From the NCBI GenBank assembly GCA_029962745.1, contig CM057153.1, positions 10,136,845 through 10,200,844 on the forward strand: a stretch of DNA of 64,000 nt, in the 5' to 3' direction. This document shows, one piece after another, positions 33,813 to 45,599 of this stretch; the stretch's first letter is position 1, and each line of letters opens with the position of its first letter. The position numbers were made by a program, and so were the translations under genes. A model generated the notes under the pieces. That model was not told the DNA's origin. It ran no database searches and saw only the letters and a program-made list of their open reading frames with translations. Origin of the DNA: Echinometra lucunter. Its lineage: Eukaryota > Echinodermata > Echinoidea > Camarodonta > Echinometridae.

Positions 33813-34363
33813 AAAAGAAACCTACACCCTCAAGTCAAGTAGTTTTAAAATCAAACTTAAGACGGAATAAAACATACATGTAGAAAAAAAAAAATTGAAT
33901 GAAATCTGACATGGAATAAGAAAGTTATGGCTATTAAGAAATTTTCTGTTTTTGACACTACCATAGCTATTGGTAATATACAATTTGTGGACAACTGTCA
34001 ATATGTTTTCTACACAGAATTTCACATATTCTCTATTTTCCTGAAGAACACATGTTTACATTGTCCTTATGCCAAATATGATGTGGAGAATACACTCCTA
34101 CATTATATACATGGATCTTGAGGTTGGCTTAAGAAAATGTGCAATTCTTAAGCAAAATTAAAATGTTTAATCATGTGTGTAAAAAGTGTATTGAGAGTTG
34201 TCCACAAAAAATGATGTCATCAATAGCTATGGTAGTGTCAGAAAAGGTTTTTTAGAAAATTTCACATAGCCATAAATTTCTTATTCAAATTTGCATGATC
34301 TTTGTTATTCCGTCTTAGTTTTGGTTTAAAAACTACTTGACTTGATGGTGTTGGTTTTCTTTA
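33813..34363. mobile_element. Long foldback/TIR element with TTAA flanks, about 550 bp
   Basis: The left end TTAAAAGAAACC and right end GGTTTTCTTTAA bound arms containing 'caagtcaagtagttttaaa' and 'tttaaaaactacttgacttg'. Inner arms 'gacactaccatagctattgg' and 'aatagctatggtagtgtc' and a central pair also match. The plan resembles the 18586-19088 foldback. Confidence 0.75.
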
Positions 34364-35740
34364 ACTCGTGATTATGTTTTTTACTTTTGTGTCCTTGCAA
34401 CTAATATTGTTCATCTTCTGAGGAAACCAAATTTTTATGAAGAAATTCTGAAGTCCAAGTAATGGGCGGATGTGAAACCAATTTTTATGGCATTGTTCTA
34501 TTTGAATTGTTGAAGGCTACTGAACTGAAAGGCTTTCAAAACTGGTTTTGAAATTTGAGCCATCAGGTTTTGCCAAAACTTGGTAGAAGTGAAACTATTA
34601 AAAATGGAGCTTAGGTTGTTATTAGCTGAAAATATTAGCATTTTATATAGTATGTACTGAAAGTATTTTTTTTTTTTAATGAGATGTTTAAGAATTATCA
34701 TGAATGCCCTGGAAATACTAGTATTCCAAGCTGTTGACTAGTAATAATAGAAAGTATCCTCTGTTGGAAGCCAGAAGGGCATTAACTCATATGCTTTAAC
34801 ACATAGTTAATGCCCTTCTGGCTCTGAACAAACGATATCATTCTGTTGTAATGAAACAAGTGGGGATAGGGTATTGCAATAATTACAGGTGGGCTGCCCT
34901 TTTATTTCTTTCTTTGTTTAAACACTTAATTGAATAAAGTTGTTCAATGAATCATTTGGGGAAAGGGAAATGTATTCTAGACTGTAATGCAGTGAATTGA
35001 ATGAAATGCAAGAAGAATCAGTGAAGAATACAAGAAGTACCGAAAAAACATGGGAGTTTAAAGAAAATAAGTAGTAGCATAAAAATACATAATTCCTTAC
35101 TTTGCCAGTCTCTGGCCGTGTCAGAAGCAACTACAGCACAGGGAATATGGTAGTCTTACTGTACAGGCACCTGTCACACATTTCAATTGAGAAAGATTTT
35201 AGCATGCAAACTATTGCTGTGCAGACACAGACTAATGGCTTGTAGTTTAAAAACTTTGCGCTTTAATTTCTTTCAGTCCAATGTAAACTCTCATTGCTTG
35301 TTAAAATCACCCACTATTTAAACACCGCTTACTTGAAGTTTCAAAACTATGATGGCATGTATATCTCAGTTCATTGTTGTTAATCTGTGAATTGAAAGAG
35401 GAATCAGAAGAAAAAAAAAACCCAGGAAATGATCCTGATGGGTTTTTCCATACTGAAAAGTGAAAACTTTTTTGTAATTTATATAATTGTGTGTATAACC
35501 TTTGTGTCACTTTGAATTAAGCTGCCATGAACTCTTTACTGGCTTCAGTCAACCAATGGAACTGATAATGGGCTGCCGCTGTTGACTTTTGACACATAAA
35601 AGTCTGTGTTCATGTACATGTAGAATACACTCTAAGCAGTGTGGCAGTCTTGGTGACCTGATGAATGCTCCAACGACAATGGCTCCAGGCTTTATTCCGT
35701 CAAAGATACATGGTTAGGGTTGGGGTTGCAAGAGGGTTCC
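34364..35740. other. Gene-free AT-rich stretch
   Basis: No exon signal is seen. It contains the compact hairpin at about 34751-34804 and a partial MITE end (ctccaacgacaatggctcc) near 35671. Confidence 0.35.
34749..34822. repeat. Compact hairpin with 19-bp perfect stem
   Basis: agccagaagggcattaact and agttaatgcccttctggct are perfect complements separated by about 17 nt (catatgctttaacacat). It could be a small MITE relic or a hairpin RNA; nothing decides between them. Confidence 0.6.
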
Positions 35741-35751
35741 AGGTCAGGCTT

Positions 35752-36725
35752 AAAGTGATTACACAATGGTAATTTTTTTTTTGATATATGATCGAGAATA
35801 GAATTCTAAGAAAAATTACATTAAAAATAATTATGATTTTTCAATCGAAATCAATGCATTTTAGCTAATTTTCTCATAAAAATTCAAGAGCTGACCAAAA
35901 AAATTGAGTATGAGGTGTGACGTAAAAGTGGGTACCCAGCTTCGCGCATTGCATTTGCGCTGCGCGCTAGACTGTATTATATCTTGCGCGCATTTTGCTA
36001 GAAGTGCGCGACAAGGTACCCACTTTGACGTCATTTTGACGTAAAAGTGGGTACCCCTCACAGCTGAGGGGTCAAAACAGTGGCGGCACCAGGGGGGGGG
36101 CATGGGGGAGCATTTGCCCCCCCCCAGTTGCCCCCCGAGAAATTTTGAGGACCAAAAAGTAAAAATATACAGTAATTTGTGAATAAGTATATGTTGTCAT
36201 AAGCATCATATTCAAGCTGTGAAGTGCTCTAAAATACCATTTTCCACTCTTCAAAACTTCTATTGAAAACAAGAAAAGTAGCCATTTTTGGCTCGCTCGC
36301 TCGTCATATTACAAAATATTTATTCGAAAATGTGATTAAAAACAAAAAAAGCAGTTATTTTTTGTTCGCTCGCTTTGCTCGCTCTTCATATTTCAGAACA
36401 TTTATTCGAAAATGCGATTAAAAAGCAGTTATTTTTTGTTCGCTCGTGACTAAAACTCGCACTTCGCGTTCGATTTTCCAAACACACACCAAAAAATTAA
36501 CTGCCCCTGCCCCCCCAACATTTTCTTTTACCCTCCATTTGCCCCCCCCCCCCCCACTTAAACAATCCTGGTGCCGCCACTGGGTCAAAAATATCCTGAA
36601 ATCTTACCACATTAGGGGGTTTCCTTGGCAACACAACTTTTTAAGAAACTTTAGGCGGAAGATTTTCTGCTAATAAAATCATGCTCTTTTAAATGAGCTC
36701 ACATTGTTTCAGCATTGGGTACCCC
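35752..36725. mobile_element. Repeat element with tacccactttgacgtca hairpin, interrupted by a hAT-like element
   Basis: From 'ttaaagtgattacacaatgg' to 'cattgggtacccccttta' this matches 51401-51894 almost throughout, including a hairpin (gtgggtaccca... facing ...ggtacccactttgacgtcat). Here it is split at GGTCAAAA by the 505-bp insert. Confidence 0.75.
36078..36582. mobile_element. hAT-like non-autonomous element, 505 bp, TSD GGTCAAAA
   Basis: The TIRs CAGTGGCGGCACCAGG and CCTGGTGCCGCCACTG are flanked by perfect 8-bp duplications GGTCAAAA at 36070-36077 and 36583-36590. The paralogous host repeat at 51746-51753 has one GGTCAAAA and no insert. The interior has degenerate 'gctcgctcgctc' repeats and C-runs. 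Confidence 0.9.
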
Positions 36726-36729
36726 CTTT

Positions 36730-37764
36730 AAGCCCACTGCACACTATACGATGCGTCTGTGATATGGACATACAGACATGCAAAATCTTTATGATCAAAG
36801 TTCCGAAGAGTTGTAAAAGAGTTGCTAAAATTGAAATTTTTGGGTGATTTTGAACCTCCCTATGGGAATAAAAGCACATTCAATTCCAAATTGTGACATT
36901 ATAGCAATCTTGCGATTGGTTACGATTTGAAGCCGATTTGACCTTTACTCCAACCTAAAGGCTTGCAGTTAACCAAAATTTCGATTTTAGTATTCCTATC
37001 ATTATTCCAAACTTCAAATAAGATAATTTTTACTTCTTTGAAATTTCATATTTCATGCAAAATTCCATGTTTTTTACAATTTGGTTGCAGTCAGATCGTA
37101 TAATGTGTGGTTATAGTTATTCAAAGGATTCAGTCAAGGTTAAAGTTCTGTAATTAGGGAAGTGTACAAAATTGATGTGGAGCAATTGTCGCAAGAGCAC
37201 GTGTCATGGATTCAGCAGTTTAGGGTTTCGAAGATAACAGTAGCATTATATAGAGCCAAAAGAGCATGAGGTGTTCAAAATAGGGTGTGGAACAAGATAA
37301 ATTATCATTATATAAGGCTGTAAAAAGTAAGTAATGTATGCACTCCTTAATATTCTTTACATATATATTTTTCCTTTCACTTTCTCTCACACATGCAGAA
37401 TGCATATGCATGGATGTACTTGAGGAATTCTCAAACTGTCACTGTAAAGAATGTAAAAAATCATAAAAATGTTCAAGGGTTTACTGGATGTATATTTAAC
37501 ATTGCATTAAACTCCTTTTACATGAACATTTTAAGATAAATTGAATTTCAGTAGACATTTCAGCCATATCCCCTAAATCTTTTGTAAATGTATCAAAATG
37601 GTTGCTGCTATATATATGTATGTACTTCCTTCAACTTATTTGAATAAAAAGAAAGACTTATCAGATGTGAACCACTGGTCTTATGGAAGTCCGTTTGTTA
37701 ATCCTGCCTAATTGCACATACATGTAGAATAAGAAATGACAGCTGACAGAATGCAGAATTAATG
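36730..37764. other. Gene-free AT-rich stretch
   Basis: No coding or element boundary could be identified with confidence. The phrase 'cactgcacactatacgatgc' (about 36740) faces 'gatcgtataatgtgtggtta' (about 37095), which suggests one more degenerate TIR element of about 370 bp. Confidence 0.35.
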
Positions 37765-37767
37765 CTC

Positions 37768-38118
37768 CAGTCAATCCCAGTCCCGCGGGGGGGGGGGGGG
37801 GGGGGGGGCTCAGTCATTACAAGGTGGACACCATGCTCGTACATGGACTTTCAAAATAGACGCTTAACAAGTAATTATCCTTCGATCTCAGAATATAATA
37901 CCCTAAACAAGTAATGTGTCATGTTTTCCCCACCCTAAACAAGTACACGCACTCAAGCTGTTGTAAAAGGATACCCTTTTTTTCCTGATTTTTTTCAACT
38001 TTGATACCCTTTCGCTGTACGCGCGTACATCGCCCATCCGTGAAAAACAACCCTTTTTACATGTTTTTGTGTACGAGCATGGTGTCCACCTTGTAATGGC
38101 AGTGGCCCCTCGGGATCC
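37768..38118. mobile_element. Foldback/TIR element with long G-run (family of 4590-4921)
   Basis: 'cattacaaggtggacaccat' followed by 'gctcgtaca' is inverted at 'tgtacgagcatggtgtcc' and 'accttgtaatg'. Outermost, 'cccgcgggggg' faces 'cccctcgggatccc'. A run of more than 20 G lies at about 37787-37808. Confidence 0.7.
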
Positions 38119-38835
38119 CAGTATAGTTCACCCCTTCTGGATTGTGTATCTTGCAGTGTATTAGAAATATCTGCTTTTGTTGGGTTTTCATTTTTCCAAA
38201 GCAATGCTATCGTATTTTTTTTTTTAATCTACCCCACGAAACAACTATTTCCTCACAAAGCAAAAGCTGATACCTTATTTTGTGGGAGTGGTGTCCAATT
38301 ATTATTATTTTTTTTTTAATCAAAAGTGGACTCGACTTTTGATTTTGACATTTCAGACACTGATGACCAAATACTGCATTCATAAGCACAGTCAATGTGA
38401 AGATGATTTATAGCGAAAATTTCAAAAAGGTTGGATCATAAACTGAGATAAACATTCCTTAGAGTTGGGTACTTTTCTTGAATTAAAAGTTTCAAAATGA
38501 GCTAAAGATTGGGGGGGGGGGGGAGGTAGGTTGCTAAAACACAGACCGGAATGGTGGAGCGTTTTCATGGCTAATTTTGTGAATGCTTCAGAGGACTTGA
38601 TCAAACTTTCACACGTAAAATTATATTCCTTTATATAAGGGAATATAAGATAAACAGTGAAACCTGCATGATAACACCTCGGAGACAAACGTGGTCTTTA
38701 TGAGCAGGGGACTTCATGGACAAATTCATTTAATACATGTTTCAATGGGAAACTCCATTCAAGGGAAACAAAAATGGTGGTCTTTACAGACAGATGGTGG
38801 TCTTTCTATACAGGTGGTCGCTAAAGCAGGCTTGA

Positions 38836-39122
<287 letters not shown>

Positions 39123-39565
39123 CGTACAACAGCTTTTGCAACTCTCAAATTACAGAAAGGACATGACAGCTCCGGGGGACTTTGATTTACGCAACGCCAG
39201 CATTATCTTATTATCATCATTCTTGATGTGGACCATCTTCCATCCCCTGCCTGGTTCTCTCAGACAGTATCTCTTAAATAATATGTGCAGCAATATCAAT
39301 GCAAATAATGTATTCAACGTATATATCCATTGTATTAATTGTTTGGTCTTGATTTATTTTCATAGGAACATATCAAAACTTGCAGCTCATGAGAAGAAAT
39401 TCTTCCCCCTACAAATTAAACTTGAAGTACACAGGCATAATATATGAAATCAAAGGGAGAGGGGTAAAGTATTCTAAATTTCAATCAGATTATTTCACAA
39501 TGCAGTATATTGTCCCCTGAAGAATTACAAAGGGCTTTAAGTATCAATTAAGAAAGAAATAATTT

Positions 39566-40497
39566 TGCAATATGAAAATGTATTGCAGATTATGAAACTA
39601 ACCACTTCTTTGACAGTCAGCAAAGACCCTGTCTGATTCGGTCCAGTAGTCACGAAGAAATGGAGATTTTCGTTGACAATGTCATAGGTCCAAGTTTGAA
39701 CAGAAGGAACCCTCAAATCACTCACGCTCTTTTTTCAATGATTTGCCAAGAAAATCACTATTTTGTTTTTATTTGTGCTTTGGTGGTGATGGCAACAGTT
39801 TATTCATTATCGTAGTTATCATCATTCTTAATGTTATTGTCGTTGCTGTTGTTTCAAATGAATTGAATGTGGATATGATTTCCAGAACAAAATAAATCAT
39901 GAATGAGAAAAGATAAGCAGTTTTCAGATGTTTGAAGATGTTGGTCGTTGAAATTCAGTGATAATAAAACCAAAAAAAGTATGAGACTGTTTAGTAAGTG
40001 CCTTGTCTTGATCTTTTCGGGAGTTTTTATTTACATCATCTAGAACAATCTTTGCTGAAATGTCATGCATAAATTTGAATAAATATGTTAACTCCTGTGA
40101 ACAAAATATTTTCACGTTGTGGATGCCAAGGACGTCCATTTGATTAAAAAAAAATGGAGTAAATTGACCAATGGCGTGCTCTTACGAAACTCCCTGATCC
40201 TTTATGACTATTGGACGACAGCAATAATAATTAACTATGATGGTACACCACTGCAATAATAATTATAGCAAATTAAATCGAAACAGCGACTTCCTTTGGA
40301 AACCATTCAGAAGGATTGAATTGGATTGTCCATTGTGCTTTGAGTTCTCACCTGTCCGAACTTGGACGGGAAGGATTATGACTTCCGTTTCGAAAACCCG
40401 TATTTCTTCGTGACTGTTGGACCGAATCATACGGAGTGTTTACTGACTGGTAGAGGAATAGTTATGGTTTCGCGATCTAAAATGACTTTTCATATTG
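39566..40497. mobile_element. Long-TIR transposon relic, copy 2
   Basis: The left arm (gattcggtccagtagtcacg, then aagaaatgg) and right arm (atttcttcgtgactgttgg, then accgaatc) are inverted. Outer arms 'agattatgaaactaaccac' and 'tatggtttcgcgatct' extend the TIR to about 100 bp. It is the uninterrupted counterpart of 11200-12410. Confidence 0.75.
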
Positions 40498-40515
40498 CAA
40501 AATGATTTCTTTCAT

Positions 40516-40781
40516 ACTATGAACATGACTGACAAAGAAAGCGGACAAAATGAACACCCCTCATTCTACCCTTCACAATGGTTCTGGTAGTCAAAAGAAC
40601 ATCCTTCATTGCTATTGTCTAAAATAATATGGAACAGGTGTCACATGCATATTCACCTGGAACTACATGATTAAACATAATAGCTGTGAAGGGATATTCT
40701 TGTGACTACCAGAACCATTGTGAAGGGTAGAATGAGAGGTTGTTTATTTTGTCCGCTTTCTTTGTCCGCCATGTTCATAGT
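40516..40781. mobile_element. 266-bp foldback element, copy 1
   Basis: ACTATGAACATG ... CATGTTCATAGT, with arms of about 90 bp (cattctacccttcacaatgg, then ttctggtag; facing ctaccagaaccattgtgaag). Flanks are TTCAT and GTCAT. The loop is in the opposite orientation to the copy at 61236-61502. Confidence 0.85.
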
Positions 40782-40799
40782 GTCATTAGCGGTACCGAC

Positions 40800-41440
40800 G
40801 GGCCCATCGTATTGGGGGGGGGGGGGCAAACTGTACATCGAACCATAGAGTTGTTATTCCATGATAAAACTACTTGTATATATTCATTATTGATAGTATG
40901 ACAGGACATAATGAATAATATTGAGAAATTCAATATTCATTTAAGCAAAAATATATGCTCCATATATTATAGTTATCAAAGATCTGCGAACCTGGATTCT
41001 TCCATTTCTAAACAAGAAAAAGAAAAACCTTAATATTGGATTACATGTAGTCCAATTTCTTTTTCTCCTGTGTGATTTTAAAGACGTAATCTAACTTGAC
41101 CATTGAAACACTTAGTGGAATTACCATCACATATGAAACGACTATAAGAGAACTACAAATAATCATGCTTATGATTATTCTTGTAATGTAATTATCAAAG
41201 ATAAATGAATTTCATTTGAAAAGTTACTAGAAATAATACACTAACTTAAAAGATACTGCACGATAATGGCAAGATAAAGTATACAAATATTGATTGCTTC
41301 GAGGAACATTGTTGTAACTATAGCCCAAGGGAAATAGATCTCATTGCGAAATTATCTTAACATTTGCTTTTAACGAAAAAAAAAAGTAGTAGTACATCTT
41401 AAGAGAGAGGAATTTTATTTTTTTAAAAACAATTCCAATG
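40800..41440. other. Gene-free AT-rich stretch
   Basis: There is a G-run at about 40816-40827, otherwise AT-rich sequence without exon signals. Confidence 0.35.
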
Positions 41441-41442
41441 AT

Positions 41443-41694
41443 CAGGGGCGGCGCAAGGATATTTTGTTTGGGGGCAAGATGACACATAGGCGAGGTTACG
41501 TTTTAAATGAACAAAATAATAGATGCATTTTGTAGTTGCATGATCCAGCCTTCTCTTTCCCCATACTCTTCAGTCTTCCTCCTCCTCTTTTTCTTATTTT
41601 TCTCTTTTCTCCTCTTTTTTTAAAAAAGTCATCACTTGAAAACCATAGGGGCGGTCGCCCACTGCCCCTACCACCGCCCTGCATATATTTCATA
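41443..41694. mobile_element. hAT-like element relic (relative of 3799-3999)
   Basis: It starts CAGGGGCGGCGCAAGG and ends near 'ccaccgccctg'. It has the same internal CT-rich tract and 'catcacttgaaaa' phrase as the other copies. No clear 8-bp duplication remains. Confidence 0.55.
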
Positions 41695-41918
41695 TTACAT
41701 AAAAGAAGTAAGATCGTCTTCCATGATAAATTACTTCTACAGGTCATTTATTTCACAATGCAACTGAAAGTTGTATTTATGATGTTCACACAATTATCCT
41801 ACATAAGAGAAATATCTACACACCGAACTTTCATGAGAAAATAATCAATATATCTAAAAATCTCAAAATGAATAGTTTACTACCTCTTATCGAACAAAAT
41901 ATATACAAAGTAGTTCTA

Positions 41919-42174
41919 AGGATGGCCTTACGCAGCAGGGGGCAGTTGCCCAAAGAAATTTCCAAGGCTTACATATGTTACTGAAGCTTTTCCAAAATTC
42001 CACCAAAAGTGTGCACCACTCCTTCAATCCCAATTCAAAAATGCAAAAGCGCCTCGCAACCGGCTCGGTCGCTTCGTTCCCTTGCTTGCGTGTTTCTTTA
42101 AACATTTTTACGTATTCTTGCTCCCCCCCCCCCGCCCCCCCACCCCCACCCCGGAACATTTTCTGCGTACTCCC
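41919..42174. mobile_element. TIR element relic, family B copy 1
   Basis: It begins 'gatggccttacgcagc' and ends 'ttctgcgtactccctgg', with an internal 'gcgcctcgcaaccggctcgg' segment and C-runs. It is the inverted relative of 43193-43436. Confidence 0.5.
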
Positions 42175-42299
42175 TGGTTCTAAGTAGATTACAACGCCCT
42201 CCCCCTCCCCTCTTGTAAACTTGGATAATGCTAAGGTATTCGAATCGTTCGAATCGTTCGAAACCCACATTAGTCCAGACTTTAACATCATTATTATAA

Positions 42300-42814
42300 G
42301 CCAACGCTAAGCTGGAACACCGATAAACTTATATTCACACCTGCCCCCACACATATTACAGCAAAATATTAACTTCAAGAGTTCTTATCATTTTGTTTAT
42401 CTGTTTTATATTACAGCAAAACACTAACTTAAAGAGTTTTTTAATCATTTTGTTAATCAATTTTTCAATGAATGACCAAACGCATCACTCTCACAGTGTT
42501 TGAGTTCCAATCCTATAAAACACAACACGAAGGGAACGAAGGGAAACATGACTGATAAAGACTAGGATGATATGAGTTCATTTTCAAGACGGAGTTCAAA
42601 TTACACTTTAAGATTGATACCCACATGGTATACTCTCGCGTTTTTTACGTTCCAAATAATAGAAACAGTTCTATTTCCGATTTGATAGAATCAACAGTGA
42701 CTAATGAAAGCTACTGATGCCATCCGAAAAAATATCCAAACACTTCGATCACTTCCCATATCCCCCATGCGCTTATACTAAAAGCTTATAAAGCCACACC
42801 ACACACATGCAGCG

Positions 42815-42848
<34 letters not shown>

Positions 42849-43190
42849 TCCAGTGCGGACTGGCCACGAGGCAGGGGCGTAGATAGCGGGAGAGGGGATG
42901 GGGTATGCATCCCCCACCACACATTTTGAAGTGCATGGACTCATAATTATATGTGTGTACAAAAATATGTACCAATGGGTCAATCACCACCTCCCCCCCC
43001 CCCTCCCCGCCAGGTATGAGGACCTGTCTACGCTAATGCCACGAGGAGTTTCCCTCACGGGCTGCTCGATATTTGGCAAGAGTGCCAGTCAATTTACGGT
43101 TTGTGAGCTGCTTCTGCAGTTTGAATTTACGCTTTACACATTGAATTCCCCGAATGAAATTCAGTCTCAGACCGTCCCTATACCCTCCTC
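42300..43190. other. Gene-free stretch with a 34-bp C-run
   Basis: Long C-runs lie at about 42816-42846 and 42992-43003. No convincing exon is seen. 'aggggcgtagatagcgg' near 42873 resembles an isolated hAT-like terminus. Confidence 0.35.
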
Positions 43191-43192
43191 AC

Positions 43193-43436
43193 AGGGCCTT
43201 ACGCAGAAATTTTTTCCGGGGGGGGGGGCAAGATGCGTAAAAATTTTCCAAGAAACTCAAAAGCGAGGGAGCGAAGCGATCGAGCTTGTCATGGAGGCGC
43301 TTTTGCATTTTAAAAAGTGAAATTGAAGGATTTAGAGCACACTTATGGCGAATTTTGTGAAATTTTCAGTAAAAAAAAATGTAAGTTTTCAAAATGTCGG
43401 GGGGGGGGGGGCAACTGCCCGCTGCGTACGGCCATG
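43193..43436. mobile_element. TIR element relic, family B copy 2
   Basis: 'agggccttacgcag' faces 'ctgcgtacggccatgc'. The interior has G-runs next to each end and 'gaggcgcttttgcatttt', shared with the inverted copy at 41919-42174. Confidence 0.6.
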
Positions 43437-43947
43437 CTTCCCCACTTTTGCACGCATGTAAGTATAAGCAACATATTTCAACTAGGTAAACGTAAATTTT
43501 TATTCCAGTACAAATGCAGCTCCGTAATTTTGCAATACTGTGCTTCTACCTAACGGAATGATTACGGTCCTATCAAAACATGCAAAATGAATGCGTTTAA
43601 CAAAATGACCATTGTAAGTCCACAGGAATCTTGCATTTTCTCTCACGACTGCTTCATTATTCTTAATCACGGAATTAATATTTTGTAAATAGTGAACAGT
43701 ATGGTTAAGACTTGCAGATCATTCCTCTAGCTTAAACATGGTATCAATATTTATTTATTTATTTACTTATTCATTGGCGTTTTATTTCCACTGGGTAGCC
43801 TTTTCATTTATCAAATTTATTTTCAAAGGGGCTCTGCATCAGACTGAATTTCATTATTTTCACGGGATTCCGGGCACTGTTCTTCCTTTCGACATTTATA
43901 CTATTACTTTTTAGCAGCTTTTCCACCCCATCATTCTGCTCCAACGT

Positions 43948-44454
43948 TTACTCTCCATTCTGTCCTTCCTTTCCCTTCTTCTTTTTGTTCCACTTCCACT
44001 TCTTTTTAGCCCACTTCTTCTCCCTCTTTTCCTCGTCAGCCAAACCGATCTTCGACCCAAACGCGGAGACAGCGAAGCCTTCCGAAGTCTCCATGCCAGT
44101 GCCACACATCTCAGCTTCCACTCCGTCCTCCGTAAAGACCAGTTTCGTGTCAAAAGCGAGGCCCAGCGTGCAGAGGAGTCCCCCGAAGACATAGTTGGCG
44201 CTGCAGAGCTCGAAGGTCCAGTCGGTGATGATGTTCGGAAATTCCGAGCAATTCATGACGCAGGCGACGTTGGGACCGACATATTCGGCTTTGGCCGCTC
44301 CGTCAAGATACTCCTTGGACGCGGAGCCGCAACCTGCGGCCGCCGAAACGCAAGCCTCCAGGTCAGACGGATCGAATCCAATCTCCGCACTCGGACCTTC
44401 TTGTTCGAATGAGGATTTATCACCGTCACTATTCTTCGGTTGTTGTGTCACCAC
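43948..44454 (-). CDS. Probable last coding exon of an unrecognised Cys-rich, Lys-tailed protein
   Basis: After a pyrimidine-rich tract and acceptor CACGAG (ends 44455) a frame of 168 codons runs to a stop at 43950-43948. The segment is clearly more GC- and CpG-rich than its flanks. It encodes an acidic start (PKNSDGDKSSFEQEGPSAE), then a region with seven Cys (DLEACVSAAAGCG, VACVMNCSEFPN, ELCSANY, GLLCTLG, EMCG). It ends with a strongly basic, Trp/Lys-rich tail (KWAKKKWKWNKKKKGKEG). I do not recognise the family. Cys spacing suggests a disulphide-bonded extracellular domain, but no signal peptide exon was found; upstream exons would lie to the right. The upstream frame that reads into poly-Leu is intronic. 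Confidence 0.5.
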   Translation of the reverse strand: MVTQQPKNSDGDKSSFEQEGPSAEIGFDPSDLEACVSAAAGCGSASKEYLDGAAKAEYVGPNVACVMNCSEFPNIITDWTFELCSANYVFGGLLCTLGLAFDTKLVFTEDGVEAEMCGTGMETSEGFAVSAFGSKIGLADEEKREKKWAKKKWKWNKKKKGKEGQNGE

Positions 44455-44509
44455 CTCGTGTAAGACGAGAAATTGGGATAAGAGAGAAAGATAGAAGATT
44501 GTGATGTGA

Positions 44510-44830
44510 TTATATAGTAACAACAACCACAGCAACAATACTACTAATATTACTGCTACTACTGCTAATGATAATGGTAGTATGTAGTAACTGAAGTAAA
44601 AGTACAAGTAGTAATATTAATCGTAGTAATCGTAGTAATAGTAGTAGCAGTAGTAGCAGTAGTAGCAGTAGTAGCAGTAGTAGCAGTAGTAGCAGTAGTA
44701 GTAGCATTGTAGTTGTAGTATTAATCATTGGTAATAGTAGTAATTGTAGTAGTAGTAGTAGTTCTAATATTTATGATGGTCATGATAATGACGAAAATGA
44801 TGATAATGATAATAGTAATGATAATACTAA
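44510..44830. repeat. Trinucleotide (AGT/AGC/AAT)n repeats
   Basis: A near-pure array of gtagtagcag and related triplets lies at about 44637-44760, flanked by looser 'aataatgat' repeats. Poly-Leu and poly-Ile frames here are artefacts. Confidence 0.9.
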
Positions 44831-44836
44831 TTATAT

Positions 44837-44982
44837 TATATTGACTGGCCTTGAGGGGAATATCGAAAATGTTGCCCGCAAAATGAATCATATTGTCCCA
44901 AGTCGAAGACGAGGGCAATATGGATCTTTAAGGGCAACATTTTCGATATTCCCCGAAAGTAGAGCCAGTCACTATAATTATT
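44837..44982. repeat. Foldback element, about 146 bp
   Basis: 'ggggaatatcgaaaatgttg' pairs with 'caacattttcgatattcccc'. Outer 'tattgactggcc' faces 'agccagtcacta', and inner 'catattgtccc' faces 'gggcaatatg'. Confidence 0.8.
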
Positions 44983-45151
44983 ATTACCTACAGCTATAGG
45001 ATGATGTATAATTCAAGCCTATCATTTTGTAGCAATGACAAACATGTCTGCTAATTGCCTTTCCGTCCCTCTGATTTCAGCTTATTCAGGCAGGTATGTA
45101 ATCCTGGCTAAGCGATTGTGACGTAAATGGTTACAGCGCGTATCCATCGTT

Positions 45152-45599
45152 TTAACCCATTTCTGATAGGAACTATTTAAAGCCTAATTTAATCAGCTTT
45201 TATTCTTCAAATTGGCAACACCAACATTTTTATTTTATTGCTACATTTTTCTTACAAAACGTCATGTATCTGAAATGAATATAAATTGACAGAAATTATG
45301 ATGAGAAGTCCGAATGTTGCCAATTTGCAGGGGAAACGGTGATTTTAAACTTTCTATCACATTGCCAATTTAAGGATTTTAATGCTTAGTTTTCTTTTTA
45401 AAAAAAGGCAGCATCAAACAACGAATATTGACGCAACCGAAATTGACACAGTTTGTGTAGAATTTTTGCTCGTTCTGCTCATGTATTAAGTATGATTTTT
45501 AGGGCTTTGCATTAAAAGATATTAGGCCAAACCAAAGGGCCAAACCAAAGACGTTTTAAATATATAGCCAAACTGTGGACCTCTGTCACGAATGGTTAT
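45152..45599. mobile_element. TTAA-family MITE, copy 3 (degenerate right end)
   Basis: TTAACCCATTTCTGATAGG start; same interior as 7612-8015. There is a small internal duplication (ggccaaaccaaag twice at 45528-45550) and a right end decayed to 'gtcacgaatggttatc'. Confidence 0.7.

Noticed and set aside
43911..44192. 93-codon Arg-rich minus-strand frame
   Set aside because: Out-of-frame shadow of the better-supported Cys-rich exon at 43948-44454.
44510..44728. Leu-rich membrane-like segment upstream of the 43948-44454 exon
   Set aside because: It arises from the AGC/AGT trinucleotide repeats and lies upstream of a good splice acceptor, so it is taken as intron.
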